64,000 bases of DNA from Stenocarpella maydis. Lineage: Eukaryota; Ascomycota; Sordariomycetes; Diaporthales; Diaporthaceae. A model generated the notes under the pieces. It saw nothing but the letters and a program-made list of their open reading frames with translations. It searched no databases and was not told the DNA's origin. Numbering within the stretch: position 1 is the first letter of the stretch; each line of letters starts with the position of its first letter. Shown here in pieces: positions 11,438 through 23,052 of the stretch. The stretch lies in assembly GCA_002270565.1 (NCBI GenBank), contig NQMI01000003.1, forward strand, positions 551,331-615,330, given 5' to 3'. The translations under genes were made by a program, and so were the position numbers.

Positions 11438-13466
11438 CTTGGGTTGATGTCTTGTGAGAACTGTCGTGGGGGAGCTGGGCGATGTTGCGCAGGTGTGAGC
11501 GGGGGGATTCCCGTTTCTTGAAGTCGAAGAAGTTGGGAAGGAGACGTGCGGGGGCGGCAGGAAGGAAATGGTCGAGGGAAAGCTCGATGGTTGCGCAGAG
11601 AACCGAGGCTGATTGTCGATCGGATCGTGGTTGCTGCAGCAGGCGGTGGTGATGGCGCGGTAGGTGGGTGAGTTTGTTGGTCCAGATGTTGGTCGGTCGG
11701 TGGTGGGTAGGGCGGGTACTAAAGCAGGTGGGCTGCAAAAAGTTCACGACTACCCCAACGAGCTTCAAGGTTTGGCTGCTCTCACTTATCAGGCTCTGCG
11801 CTACCAGGTGCCTCGGGTAACGACGGTGCGTCTGTCTATGACTTTGCGCCAGGCAAAGTACTCTCGTCTCGTCTTGTCTTGTCTCACCAAACTGGTTTTC
11901 GGTCTAAAAAGTTTGAGGCGGCAGGGCAGGATGGGCCGGGATGGTCAAGTCCCTTTGGCGTCTCTTATGAAATGTATACTACGCCTGCTTACTCATAGTA
12001 AGCACGAGGGAAGTGCCTATCGTTGGTGCTTGACGGGTAGCTACCAACCGCACTGGCCAGGCGTGCCATGGCAACCAGTTCTACCAGCCTGCCACTGCAG
12101 CACACAGACACAGTTTGAAAGTGCATTCAGCCCAGCTCCCGCCCCTTCGACTTCAAAGTGCAGCGGTCCGAGTCTATTTTATCGAGCGTCGGCGAGAAGC
12201 AATGCCGACTAACAAACGAGGTGCTCAACCGCATCCGTAATTGCAAGCTGCCACCACCATGACCATCTCCATGACCATCGACTTTTCCCGAGTCAACTTC
12301 CTTAGCACAGACACACTAAAGTGGCCCAGACGCTGGTTTGCAATAGGTATATAATTAACTAATTAAACAGTTAGGTATTAAATAATTAGTTAGTTGGGTT
12401 AATAAATTTAGCAGATTCTTCTTGTATTGGTAAGATGATTGGGGTGAGTAGGATAATGTAAAAGTTGGGGACTGGTTGCTAAGCAGTAGAGGAAAAGTTA
12501 GTAAGGTTGAAAGTGAAAAGTGCGAAGTAGGCCAGTACGTCTCTGTCACAATTCCACCAAACACATGCATGTCTGCGAGGCCCCACGGTTCATGGAGTGG
12601 GGCAGGGGCTGTTTAGTGTAACCATCATCACCCGTCTACACCCAAATCTCAGGGAGTTGTGTGGGATCCCGAAGGCGCAACACTCCGCGAGTTGTGACTA
12701 TCAGAAGACCACTCAGCCTACTTGAGTAGCTGCAGGCAATATTTCTAACTAAGGAAGCTTTGGGTCCAGCAGAGGAGACTTCCGAGGAGTAGAGGTTGCA
12801 ATCCTTCCCGCGGTTCATAAATTCCAAGTGGGGTGCTCACTTGTGAGGCTATCTTCCAAGTTTGGATTTTCAAACGGTTCCTCTGGACTACCATTCTTTT
12901 CGTTTCTTTTGTTTTATTTTGTTTTATTGTCTTCCTCTTTTTCTGTCCGAGTGACTTCCAATACTGGTTCGTCCCCTCGAGCCTGAATACCGCGGTGTGT
13001 CTATTGGTGAACCGTCTCGTTGCACTATGTGTTCCGCATTCAGGTTATATGCCTTGCGGGCCAAGTCCCCATTGTTGCCCATTGCCTTCCAGCACCATCT
13101 CCATTACCTCAAATGCTTACCATATACACGATTTCTGTGCTGGATACTTTCACTCTCACCGGAATTGTCGTGCTGCGTCCCTTTGTTCCGTGCGAAACCG
13201 GCCACCAGACGCAACAAACCTCCAGCAGACTTGGAGCTTTGAGGGACAAAGCCGAGAGAATACTCCTTATGCCATCCGCGCAGAATAATAAAAGGCATTG
13301 GGCCACTTTGTCTCCGCGCCCTAGACAGGGAATACGCTTCAGCCCAATGATACTCGACACCCCTTACACCTGACACGACCTCTGTCGCCATTTTGGAAGA
13401 CGAGTAGATAGGGCACGCCAGGCAAAGGCGACAAGGCACGTCGCAGCCTCTCAAGAATCTATAATT
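11438..13466. other. 2-kb intergenic region with an AT-rich block
   Basis: Divergent upstream region of eIF4E (-) and the 1025-aa gene (+). An AT-rich block at about 12345-12440 is full of TTAATTA-like words; a T-rich pyrimidine stretch occurs at 12890-12950. Open frames here have no coding character, and no RNA gene was recognised. Confidence 0.5.
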
Positions 13467-16400
13467 ATGTCCGCCACGCAGACCCAGACGGACGTTGGCG
13501 CTGCTCGTCCAGGTGCGCCGGGCGGTCCTGGTGGTCCTGGTGGTCCCGCTGCTGTGCCCCATCAGCCTGCTGGCCAGACCAATGGTCCAGACTACAGGAA
13601 GGTGCCCAACGTTCCTCCAAAGGGACCAGAGCTCGTCCCCAGTCCAGAATGGGCGAGATACCGGCTGTATAGACTGCGGACGGATATTTCGGACGTTTTC
13701 CCCGAGTATTTTCCGGACGTACGCAAGCAAATACATGAAGGTCTCAACGCGGAAGAAAGGGCAGGTCACCCACAGAATACTCACCCCCCAAGGTTCACCA
13801 AGCGTACTTTGGAGGACCTGAAAGACGATTACACCCCGAAGCAACTGGATTTCCTTAATTTGAGGGCTGTTTATAATGAAGTCGACCATGCGAATGCCAG
13901 GCTTTCCCGCCGACAACGTCTCGATGCTGATGGGGAAGGAGACAGAATACCCTCTCTGTGGTTTGAGAGAATGTCGCAGGACTTGTTTGTGCGTGTCTGG
14001 GAGTTTTGTTTCGATACCTTTGGCCAAGGAGCGGACGGAGGACTTGAGGACCATGACTGGACCCACCGATGGCTGGACAAACTGCCCGAGGAATTTGTTG
14101 TGCTAGCATCACAGGTTGCAAGAGGCGACAGAACCGTTTCTGAAGCCACGAGCTACGATCCGAACAACTGGGAGTTCATGTTTGTGGACTCAATGTCCCG
14201 TGTAAAGCTCTTGGTCGGAGTAATGGCCAAGTTGCTCGAGAAGAACGTATTCAACTGTCTTCTGTTCGGAGCAACGGATGACGAAAAGACAGCCCTGGAG
14301 GCCGATGACCGCGCAAGAGACTTCCTCGATGATTGTACGTGACCTCGGCTCATGATTATGTTCATTGTTTGCTAACGGTGTGGCTCGAAGCATACCAGCG
14401 GAACAAGACCCGCTCGGGGACCGCCAGGGATTATATCTCAGGTTCCGTTGCTCAGACCACTCGGGGAGGTGGCCTCGAGGGCCTATGGACCGAAAGTTTC
14501 TGGCCCGAAGTTGATAGTGTCACAATGGGAATCCTAGACCTCCTACTTCCCTTGATCAACCTTGTCGGCGAGGACCTACCACCTAAGCCTTGGCCACCTC
14601 TGAAAGAGGTACACCAGCGGCTTCACGATATAGTCGCCGAGGCTGCCTGGTTTACCAACGGCATGCGGGCTACCAGATCGGTCTTTTGGATCCAGTTTCC
14701 CCTACCCGGCGAACTGAACGATATTTCGCACGAGCATGCCATTGACGACATCTGGGAACGGTCCAAGAGGAAGGCAGTCGAGCACGACACCACGGCAAAG
14801 AGACGATACAATGAAGAAATGCAAGCATCTTGGGCAAGGGATCATCCAGGGGCTGGTATGACCCCTGAATATCAGGCGCAATATGAATCAGACAACCCGC
14901 GTGACCATGCCCTTCGACGCACTGCCAAAGTTCAGGTCGCCATGTGGCCATTTATCAAGCGCTTCACCCCCGTGGGCGAGACGGACGCGGGCGACGGCCC
15001 CTTCAACTCGGGTGAGACCATCACGCAGATCATGAAGGCGCAGTGCGTCTACTACTACGGCGACGACTTGGACGCCGCCGACACGGACGAGCGGCTGACG
15101 CTCAGCGAGCACATCAAAAGCCGTCGCTGGAAGAGGTGGTTCACCTCGCGGGCCTTCCTGATCTACGCCTTGCTCGCCCTCTCTTTCCTGCTCTTTATCT
15201 CACCAGATGTTGTAACACAGTCTGACGACCAGACTTCGGGCATCAAGCCATCCACGGGCGGTCAGGGGAGCCTGGGCAGCAAGACGGCCATGACTATCGT
15301 GGTCCCCATCCAGTCTGAGATCGTCACGCAGACTGTTATAATATCTGAGCTTGATGACAGAGGCGACGATGAGATAGAACAACAAAGCGAAGACGGGTAC
15401 TACAGAGGTCAGCCTAACACCCCGAAATCTGCGGTGAAGAGCATCACCTCCAAAATTGCTTCCGGGGCAGACAAGGTCTACGAAAAGGCTAGCTCCGGAA
15501 AGGACAAGGTCGTCGAAGGCGAGGACAGGGTCGCCGAAGTCATTGGAGCCGGAGTAGATATGGTTTCCGAAATGATCTCAGCTGATCCGGAACTGCTTAC
15601 CCAGATCACTCGGCAAGTCCTTAGTGAGATTGCCGAGGAGAGCATCCGGGACAGTATTTCTAAACAGAGGTCCATAGACAAGGCAGAAAGTGGAAAGGCC
15701 CCCATCAGTCAGAGCGTGGCGAATGAAGAGGCCAGCAGACTTGCCGACGAATATACATCCAACCCAAATCGTAAGTCATCCGACGGGAGTGCCAGAACCA
15801 CTTCCATCTCGGCCGGGAAATCTGGCGGCCAAGAGGAGGCAGACAATAAAAGGACGCCTGAAGAGGCCGAGGAGGAAATTACCGCCGCCGCCGACGCAGA
15901 GCCCACGGAGGATGCTGAGGACAGCATGGCCGAGAAAGTCCGCAAGAGGCTCTCTGCTAGGCTTGCCGAGCTTGCCTATCAGAAGGCGTCCGAGAAGGCA
16001 AAGGGCGAGGGTAGCACGCCCAAGACTACCGGACATGGGCGGGCAACCAGCCCAAGCGCTCCATCTGAGAAGCACGGTGGCGGCGGGGAGAACGTTGCCA
16101 GAACTGAAGACGCCGACACAACCGCTGTGGAAGCAATCGTAGAATCTCCCGTCGTCATCGTCGTGGATAAGAAGACCGGCAATGTTGTGGAGCGGATACC
16201 ACATCCAGTTGTCATCACAGACAAGAAGACAACCGCCAAGGGCGGAATGCGGGTAGGGAAGGAAACGATCACCATCACGGTGCCGCAGGACAAGGTGGTT
16301 GTCACTGTCAAGGGGCCGGTGGATCAGCCCGTGGTACAAGGTAGCACCCTCAAGACAACCTTCGGGACAGCCGCATACGGAGGTATGCTGGGCCCCTAAG

Positions 16401-16663
16401 TTTCCGGGCTTGATGAAGAAAACCATACTAACAAGATGGCTCCAGGGAACATATTCACACAAGTTTGGCAGTGGATGTTCGAGAGCCTCTACACCCTTGG
16501 TCGCATCTGGGGATGCATACGCTCTGTGGCGACTCGAGACATGGGGGATCACCCACTTATAAGTTTGTTCGTCGTCATAATTACTTTGCTTTCGGTGCAA
16601 CTCCTATTCGATGACCGGCTACGAGCTCAGGCGCCGGCGTGGTTGCGTGGCCTGCTTCGTTGA
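13467..16663 (+). CDS. unrecognised 1025-aa protein with two transmembrane segments
   Basis: Three exons, 13467-14334, 14391-16382 and 16446-16663. Intron 1 (56 bp) has a GTACGT donor and GCTAAC branch point; intron 2 (63 bp) has GTATGC and ACTAAC. Both joins keep frame. Residues 1-45 are Gly/Pro/Ala-rich. Residues 50-570 are a folded, Trp- and charge-rich region with a DWTHRWLDKLPEEF stretch. A first hydrophobic helix (AFLIYALLALSFLLFI) is near residue 565. Then follow about 380 acidic/Lys/Ala/Ser-rich residues with helical GADKVYEKASSGKDKV-type repeats. The last exon adds a second hydrophobic helix (LISLFVVIITLLSVQLLF). Without splicing to that exon the protein would stop at 16399 and lose it. 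I do not recognise the family or know the membrane. Confidence 0.82.
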
Positions 16664-17011
16664 GGATCAAGGGCCAAACCATGCTCCAAAGTGAGTCTTG
16701 ATGCAAAAAGGCTGAACGCCTAGCCTTCCATATTTGTCTTTGCGTCCCCACCCCTCGACTTCCATTGCCTCAGACGTTGTGTATAGATGAGTATGCCAGT
16801 CTGACAAGACGACATAGACAGCGGTGGCAGTGGCCAGTAGATGCCAGGGCTTTCTTTATGGTGCAGGGCAGTCCTGTTTTCCCGAACCAACCTACATTTT
16901 TACGTATCTACACAATCTCACTTCTATTTGCTATGTCCAGATCTTTTTAGTTTCACACAACGTGGTTAAGCTGTCTTGCAGTCAACATCATTTGTAAGGC
17001 AAGAGGCCTAT
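16664..17011. other. convergent intergenic region
   Basis: Short 3'-to-3' gap between the two-TM gene and HIS4. No gene seen. Confidence 0.5.
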
Positions 17012-19658
17012 CTACTTGTCCATGTGCTCAATTCGGATCCCCACTGCCCTTCTGTGAGCCTCAAGCTCCTCCACCTTGGCCAACTGCATCACGGCTCCGC
17101 CCACGTTCCGTAGGCCTTCCGCCGTCAAGTTCGCGCTGGTGATGTGCTTGATGAAGGAACCGAGGTTGACACCTGAGTACTGCTTGGCGTATCCGTAGGT
17201 TGCTGCATATCGCAAAAGTCAGCTATATAGTCCAAGCCGGGGTGGGGGAGGCGCTAGCGTTGGGGATTGTAAACTTACGTAGAGAGTGGTTCACACCAGC
17301 AGAGTAGTCACCGACACTCTCGGGTGTCCACTGCCCGATGAAGACACTGCCCGCATTCATAACCAGCTCCGAGGCCTTCTCAGCGTCCTTGAGCTGCAGG
17401 ATCAAGTGCTCTGGCGCGTACTCGTTGCTAACCTCCATGGCCTGTTCGACCGTCTTGACCTGGATCGTGACCGAGTGGGCGATGGCCCCGCGCACTATCT
17501 CGACCCGCGGCAGCGCCATGGCCTGCTTGTGCAGCTCGTCCTCGATGGCCTGAAGCCCCTCTTCGGTAAGGTCCACGGCGATGAGGATCACCTGGCTGTC
17601 AACCCCGTGCTCGGCTTGGCTGAGGAGGTCGCTCGCCACGAACGCAGTGTTGGCATCCTTGTCGGCGATGACGAGGACCTCCGAAGGGCCCGCGGGCATG
17701 TCGATGCTCACGCCGGCGTTGGTGTCGTTGCTGACGTACATCTTGGCGGCGGTGACGAACTGGTTGCCAGGGCCAAGGATCTTGTCCACCTTGCTCACGC
17801 TCTCAGTGCCGTAGGCCATGGCCGCAACGGCCTGGGCGCCACCGGCCAGCACGATGCTCTCTGCACCAACCTTATGCGCGGCGTAGACAATCTCGGGGGT
17901 GACACTGCCATCGGAGCGGGGTGGCGAGGCGAGAACGATCTTCTTGCAGCCGGCGACCATAGCAGGGACACCAAGCATGAGAGCTGTAGAGGGAAGTACG
18001 GCCGTGCCGCCGGGGACGTACAGGCCGACGCGCTCAATGGGCCTGGAGAATCGGCTGCAGACCACTCCGGGCATGGTCTCGACGCGGAGAGGCTTTTCTT
18101 CCTGTTGCGCAGCGTGGAACTTCTTGATGTTGTCGAAAGAAACGTCGATGGCCTTGATGGTCTCGGCGGGCAGCTGCATGAGGGATTCGGGGAAGGGAGC
18201 CTTGATGACTGTGGAGGTCAAGGATGCGGCCTTTTCGAATTTCTGAGTGTATGAAAGAAGGGCCTTGTCGCCGTTTTTCTTGACGTCGTCGATGATAGGC
18301 ACGACGATCTTCATGATTGAATCTGCAGACTTTTGTGACGGTCTGTTTAGCACTTGCTGGAGCTGGCCAGGTGCCAGCGAAGAGAGGTCGTGACGCTTCA
18401 TGGCAATCCTGTCTGAGGACGACACCGGACTCGGGGTGGCAGGCGTGGCGACGGGCTTGATGCCCTCCTTCTCGGCCCACTTGCCTTTCGCGTCACCCGT
18501 GCGCCTCTTGACCTTCCAGCTCTTGGAATCAAGGCTCTTCTCAATGTCGGCCAGGTTTACACCGGCGGCAACAGCCTTTGTGAGAGCAAAGTAGATGAGA
18601 TCAGCAGCTTCGAAGGCAACATCCCTTGGCGACTTGGCATCGCACAGCTCCTCAGCCTCTTCCATAATCTTGGCTCGGAGGAGGTTCTCATCGTTGAAAA
18701 GACGAGCCGTATATGAACCTTCTGGGGCGGATTCCTTCCTGGACCTGAGGGTCTGCTCCAGCTTGGGTATGCCCCTGAGCTCCCCAAAGCAACCAAACTG
18801 TTCGAGGTGGCAGAAACGGCCCTTCTGCCTGACGACGAACTTTAATGCGTCGCTGTCACAATCCAGTGAGATCCTAACAAGCTCCTGCGTGTCACCTGAG
18901 CTTGCCCCCTTGTACCAAAGGCCTCGCTTCCTGCTCTGGTAGACGCCCGTCTGTGTTCGCAGGGCCTCCCCGACACTCTCCTCGCTGCTGTACACCAGAC
19001 CAAGAGCGATTCCACTCTCGTCGGCAACGACGGTCGGGATGAGGCTGTCTGCGCGGTCTGAGCTCCAGGTGGAGCACAGGACCCTTGACACTGACAGCTT
19101 GCCATTGGCGTCTTTGGCCGTGGTCAGACCGGTTGATGGAAGAATGGGAGTTGCTCCCAGCTGGGCGGCGACGTCGATGAAATGCTCGAGGATCGCACCC
19201 TCAACGGGCTTGATGAAGAGGTTCTTGACCTTGGTTGACATTGCCTTCTCCAGGAATGGGCCGGTCTCACATGTGGAGTGATCAAAGTCCGAGATGAGAA
19301 GCCCATGCTCCGTGGCCGACTCAAGGGCGTTGGTGTTTGTGATGGCGGGCACCACTCTCGAACCATACTCAGTAAATTGTGGGAGGTTCTCTGGCTTCAC
19401 AAAGACCTTCCGTGCACCGGCATCGAGCAGGGACACGATATCGTCCCTGGACTGCAGCCGAGTCACGTCCAGAAACGGCAGGAGGTCGACATTGTGCTGG
19501 CTGAGAAAGGCCAGGGTCTCATCCAGGCTGTCTGGAGTGACCCCAGCAAAGACCGAGCCCAGGCAGCTGATCTCGTCCCGGCTCAGGCCCTCTGGCCCTG
19601 CCAGGCCTGGCAGGCCAGCAAGGCTGATAAGAAAGGGGAGGGGCAAGGTTGTCTCCAT
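17012..19658 (-). CDS. HIS4: Histidine biosynthesis trifunctional protein (PR-AMP cyclohydrolase / PR-ATP pyrophosphatase / histidinol dehydrogenase)
   Basis: Two exons, 19658-17279 and 17202-17012, giving 856 aa. The 76-bp intron (GTAAGT donor, ATGCAG acceptor) rejoins the NHSLPTYGYAKQYSG motif of histidinol dehydrogenases. The ATG at 19658 (METTLPLPF) is the first methionine in frame; the frame upstream has only a TTG. Domain order: fungal N-terminal region (1-215); PR-AMP cyclohydrolase (about 225-320, TGVYQSRKRGLWYKG); PR-ATP pyrophosphohydrolase (about 320-410, KIMEEAEEL); histidinol dehydrogenase (about 430-856, GLYVPGGTAVLPST). Together these catalyse steps 2, 3, 9 and 10 of histidine synthesis. 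Length agrees with fungal HIS4/his-3 proteins (800-870 aa). Divergent from TAF9. Near-matches to the Gcn4/CPC1 site occur upstream (TGAGTCG at 19822), but no perfect TGASTCA. Confidence 0.97.
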
Positions 19659-20624
19659 GGCGAGTTCTCCGATTGCCAATGACTGCAGATTCGACGGGTA
19701 ACCGGGCAGGATCCAGAGGAAGCTTGCTTGGGAGGTGGACTCGAAGAGACGAGAGCAAGACCGAGCCAAGTCAGATGATGGGGTCCTTGCTCTATTACAA
19801 GCCGCACCACTGTCTCTGGTGTGAGTCGAAAGTAGAGTCGTCTAATTGGAAAAGTTCAATTCGCCAACCAAGCATCACCCACTACGTAACGACTGGAGCT
19901 CCTGCATCGGCAGACCAGACCGCGGCAGGGTACGGAGTAAGACCCTGTCCACAGTCACACCCAACAGGCCATGCAGTCACATTTACCTTGCTTACCTAGG
20001 GTTGACTGATGTCCCAGTACTCAGGCATCCGAGGCTGCTTTTGGTCTTTTTTTGCACAGATAGATACTTTGCTGCTGGTCATGTCCAAGGTGGGATTTAT
20101 TGGACGTCGACTCCTGCGTTGGTAGGTACCTGAGTACCTACATAGCATGCCCCTCCGTGGATCTCACATTTTTACCTTTTTAAGGTTCGCACCCCTGCTG
20201 CTGGGACGAAGGTACAAGTGCGGAGTAGTCACCTGTCTCCAACCCAAGGCGGCCTATTGTTTTGCCAGCTGCCGGCCCGGGAGGTGCCGGCTGGCTGGAG
20301 CTTAGGCCAGCCTTCCTCATCACCTCTACAGCTCCTCCAAGGCATGCCATCAGTCCCAACCTCTCAACTCGGGCCCAAATTCATGGCTGGGCGTTGCTAA
20401 TTGATATCTCTACGGTCACGGCTCATTTCAAGAATAATACAAGACACTAAGTGGCTCTTGCCCCAGCAGTCTCTGGGCAACAACGCGTCCTTGGTCTCGC
20501 GTTAGTTCCCTATTCTTTTCCCGCCTCGCCGGGGGAGAGCGCAGTCGCGTCCCTACCTCGTCCGACCTACCTCATCCCACAACCCCACGCCATCAAGTAC
20601 GCAGCAAGCCCAAGGTCCTCCACC
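19659..20624. other. divergent promoter region of HIS4 and TAF9
   Basis: No gene seen. Contains a TACCT/AGGTA cluster near 20120-20142 and two one-mismatch versions of the TGASTCA amino-acid-control site (19822 and about 20004). Confidence 0.5.
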
Positions 20625-21584
20625 ATGTCCTCCACCGCCGCGCCTCAGACAAACGGTGTGCCCTCCTCCTCGCCTGGTGGTTCTGCTTCTCAAACCATCA
20701 ACAACACCCAGTCGCAGTCGCAGTCGCAATCGCAATCGCAACCATCCAACTCTCAGGCACAACCAACCACCAATGGCGTGTCGTCCAATTCCCAACCACC
20801 GCAGTCGCAATCGCAGCCCCAACCATCAGCTACGGCAGCAGCACAAGGCTCCCCAGCAGCAGCAGCAACAACCTCCCAGCCCGCGCCGCCAACCTCGCCA
20901 ACCACCTCTGCCCCGCGACCACGAGACCAACGCACAATCGAGCTGCTCCTCAATGCCCAAGGCGTTACGGCCTTCGAGTCCCGCATACCCCTTCTTCTGC
21001 TCGACTTCGCCTACCGACACACGGCATCTGTGCTCAGTGACTCCATCTATCTCGCTGCCGACCCTTATACCACCCACGCTGGATCTAAGCCATCTGCTAC
21101 CGCGGGCGGCACGGCTACTGTCCCAGGCAGTGGAGGCGATGCTATAGTGACCGCAAATGCTGTAAAGCTGGCAATCGGTGCACGGCTGTCTTACCAGTTT
21201 CGAGGCGGCGGTAGCGCCACTGGTGGCGGTGCCATTAGCAAAGACTCTCTCGCAAGTTTAGCTGCGGAGAGGAATAAGGTCGCCTTGCCGCGTGTTCCAC
21301 CCGGTGAGTGGGGTGTGCGCCTGCCAAGCGAGAAGTTTGTGCTCAGTGGCGTGGGATGGGGCCTACGAGATGTGCTCGCGAGGAACGGCGGAGACGACAG
21401 TGGAGACGACGACGATGACGATGACGAGGAAATGGTTGACGCCATGGAACATCAGCCGAACGATGAGGACGTCGGCGGGGATGGAGTGGAAGGCGGAACG
21501 ATGGAAGATATCTTTGGTGCAGGCCAAGATGTACAGCCCGGCGAGCAGGTCGGCGAGGAGGATGTTGATATGACCGCAGAATAG
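20625..21584 (+). CDS. TAF9: Transcription initiation factor TFIID/SAGA subunit TAF9
   Basis: Single exon, 319 aa. I chose the ATG at 20625 (CCACC before it) because the frame upstream lacks another ATG and is not conserved in character. After a low-complexity N-terminus (residues 25-100, Ser/Gln then Pro/Ala/Thr), the histone-fold domain begins [18 protein letters not shown] and continues through [29 protein letters not shown] and the TAF9 extension [17 protein letters not shown]. The C-terminus is acidic with an Asp run. TAF9 pairs with TAF6 in TFIID and SAGA and acts in RNA polymerase II initiation in the nucleus. A Gly/Ser/Ala insertion separates the histone-fold helices, as in other filamentous fungi. 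Confidence 0.95.
   Translation: MSSTAAPQTNGVPSSSPGGSASQTINNTQSQSQSQSQSQPSNSQAQPTTNGVSSNSQPPQSQSQPQPSATAAAQGSPAAAATTSQPAPPTSPTTSAPRPRDQRTIELLLNAQGVTAFESRIPLLLLDFAYRHTASVLSDSIYLAADPYTTHAGSKPSATAGGTATVPGSGGDAIVTANAVKLAIGARLSYQFRGGGSATGGGAISKDSLASLAAERNKVALPRVPPGEWGVRLPSEKFVLSGVGWGLRDVLARNGGDDSGDDDDDDDEEMVDAMEHQPNDEDVGGDGVEGGTMEDIFGAGQDVQPGEQVGEEDVDMTAE
20709..20741 (+). repeat. CAGTCG/CAATCG tandem repeat inside TAF9
   Basis: A 6-bp unit repeated about five and a half times; it encodes the Gln-Ser stretch of the disordered TAF9 N-terminus. Likely to vary in copy number between strains. Confidence 0.85.
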
Positions 21585-21623
21585 GATTCTGCACAGAACA
21601 CACTCACTCCTGGACCTCCCCGG

Positions 21624-22133
21624 ATGTCGAACGCGCCCAGAATACTGGGTCACGGATCCCTCGGTATTTCTGCCAGGCCATTCTCTCAATCTGCCCAGTC
21701 GCATACAGAGAACCATCCGTTCCTGGCTGACAACTCGACCATGAACTGCCGCCATGGTGACCTCTTCTCCAGTTCTTCGGACGAGGGCGTTTCGCAGCTC
21801 GACGGCAGCCCCTCAGGCGTCTCCGGTCACATTTCGGAAAAGATTCATGCCGGCGACGGCCAGACCTACCGATCGCAGGCCGCTACATCCACATCTACAC
21901 CAGCACAAGCGAATTCCGAAGACAACCAGTGGTCACTGCGGCAGCACCCTTTGGACCTGCTAGACATTCCACGTTCAGCATTTCTGTCCAGTCCATCGAC
22001 ATCGGCAGCCGGTCGAGCGGCTCAAGTTACCCCAAGGCCAGCATCAGCGCGTGGCGCAGGGCCACAAACCGGAAACAGCTCGCAAGTTGGCACTCCTAGT
22101 CCTGGAAGTAACTATTTTCCTCGGTCCGCATAG
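21624..22133 (+). CDS. possible small Ser-rich protein (169 aa), doubtful
   Basis: ATG at 21624, 40 bp after the TAF9 stop, with an uninterrupted 169-codon frame. The product would be Ser/Gln/Pro-rich and disordered, without TM segment or recognisable domain. It could equally be the TAF9 3' UTR, because a long Ser-rich frame can arise by chance in this base composition. No splice signals support an extension. Kept only as a candidate. Confidence 0.25.
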   Translation: MSNAPRILGHGSLGISARPFSQSAQSHTENHPFLADNSTMNCRHGDLFSSSSDEGVSQLDGSPSGVSGHISEKIHAGDGQTYRSQAATSTSTPAQANSEDNQWSLRQHPLDLLDIPRSAFLSSPSTSAAGRAAQVTPRPASARGAGPQTGNSSQVGTPSPGSNYFPRSA

Positions 22134-23052
22134 GCTGTCTTGACCAACAGCAAGTGACTGAAATCTCGCGCACGCCAAGGGAGCACATACCACAGGATCA
22201 TCAAAATGCCTTGTGTAATCGATATGATGAAACGGAGGCATGCCGAGATCAGCTAATAGCATTTGTGGGATTGATGGCTGGGTCTCCGCAATGCTCTTCG
22301 GGCAGAACACACGAAATGGTGTCGATCTGAATGAGGTTAGATCAAACAGACCCCCATGGGCATGTCAAGGGGACGGTGCACTTGGCAAAAACGGAAAGTC
22401 GAGCGGCCGGGCTACAAGAAAGCACTGAAGTCGTGGCGGGTTTCGAAACGAACCAGAGATATTTGAGAGGAGAGTAAAGGGGGTCCCAGGATCGGCATGG
22501 CTACAGGCTCAACGCGAACAACCGAGGTCAGACTTCTACATTGCTGGCAAGTGATGGGCTGATTCAACACGAAGGTGTGTCAAGCACTCGGAATCATCAC
22601 AGCGCTTCGCGTGAGGTCAACGGCTTTTGCCTCCCCCGAGAAGCTCCGTCAACCCCGACATGGGGAGGCTTGTGGTGGCCGCACATCACCGCAAACGAGT
22701 TCATGCGATAGTCTTTTTAGGCGTGGCACGCCGGTTCTGCAAGGAATCCGGGGATGCAGGAATGATAATCCACGCTTCTAATGCGTATTTCTAATGCACC
22801 TATTTATCCTCTGGGAAATGTCAAATCCAAGACGCCTTGCTGTGCAATGTGATCATGGGGAACGGCCGCCGCGGCCATTGTCCACAATCCCTTACAACCC
22901 CTTGAACCCGCAACCCAATGTACCCTAGGGATATTGCGGTAACCCCATGGAGAAGGGAAGCCCGCCATATTAAGTGCAATCAGCCTCAGTCTTCTTCAAT
23001 TCGTACATATAGGCCCACCTATGTTGCTCAAAATATCTCAAGAGCCCTCAAC
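22134..23052. other. convergent intergenic region
   Basis: Between the TAF9 side (+) and PAH1 (-) 3' ends. No gene, RNA or repeat recognised. Confidence 0.5.

Noticed and set aside
11664..12212. 182-codon plus-strand frame upstream of eIF4E
   Set aside because: Mixed composition without low-complexity or domain pattern; begins inside the likely eIF4E 5' region.
13104..14066. 320-codon minus-strand open frame
   Set aside because: Overlaps the first exon of the 1025-aa gene, whose spliced frame is longer and better supported; no domain seen.
17286..18254. 322-codon plus-strand open frame
   Set aside because: Antisense of the histidinol dehydrogenase domain of HIS4, which is certain.
19659..19769. 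N-terminal 37-residue extension of HIS4 from a TTG at 19769
   Set aside because: No ATG in this stretch; the METTLPLPF start matches the usual start of fungal HIS4 proteins.
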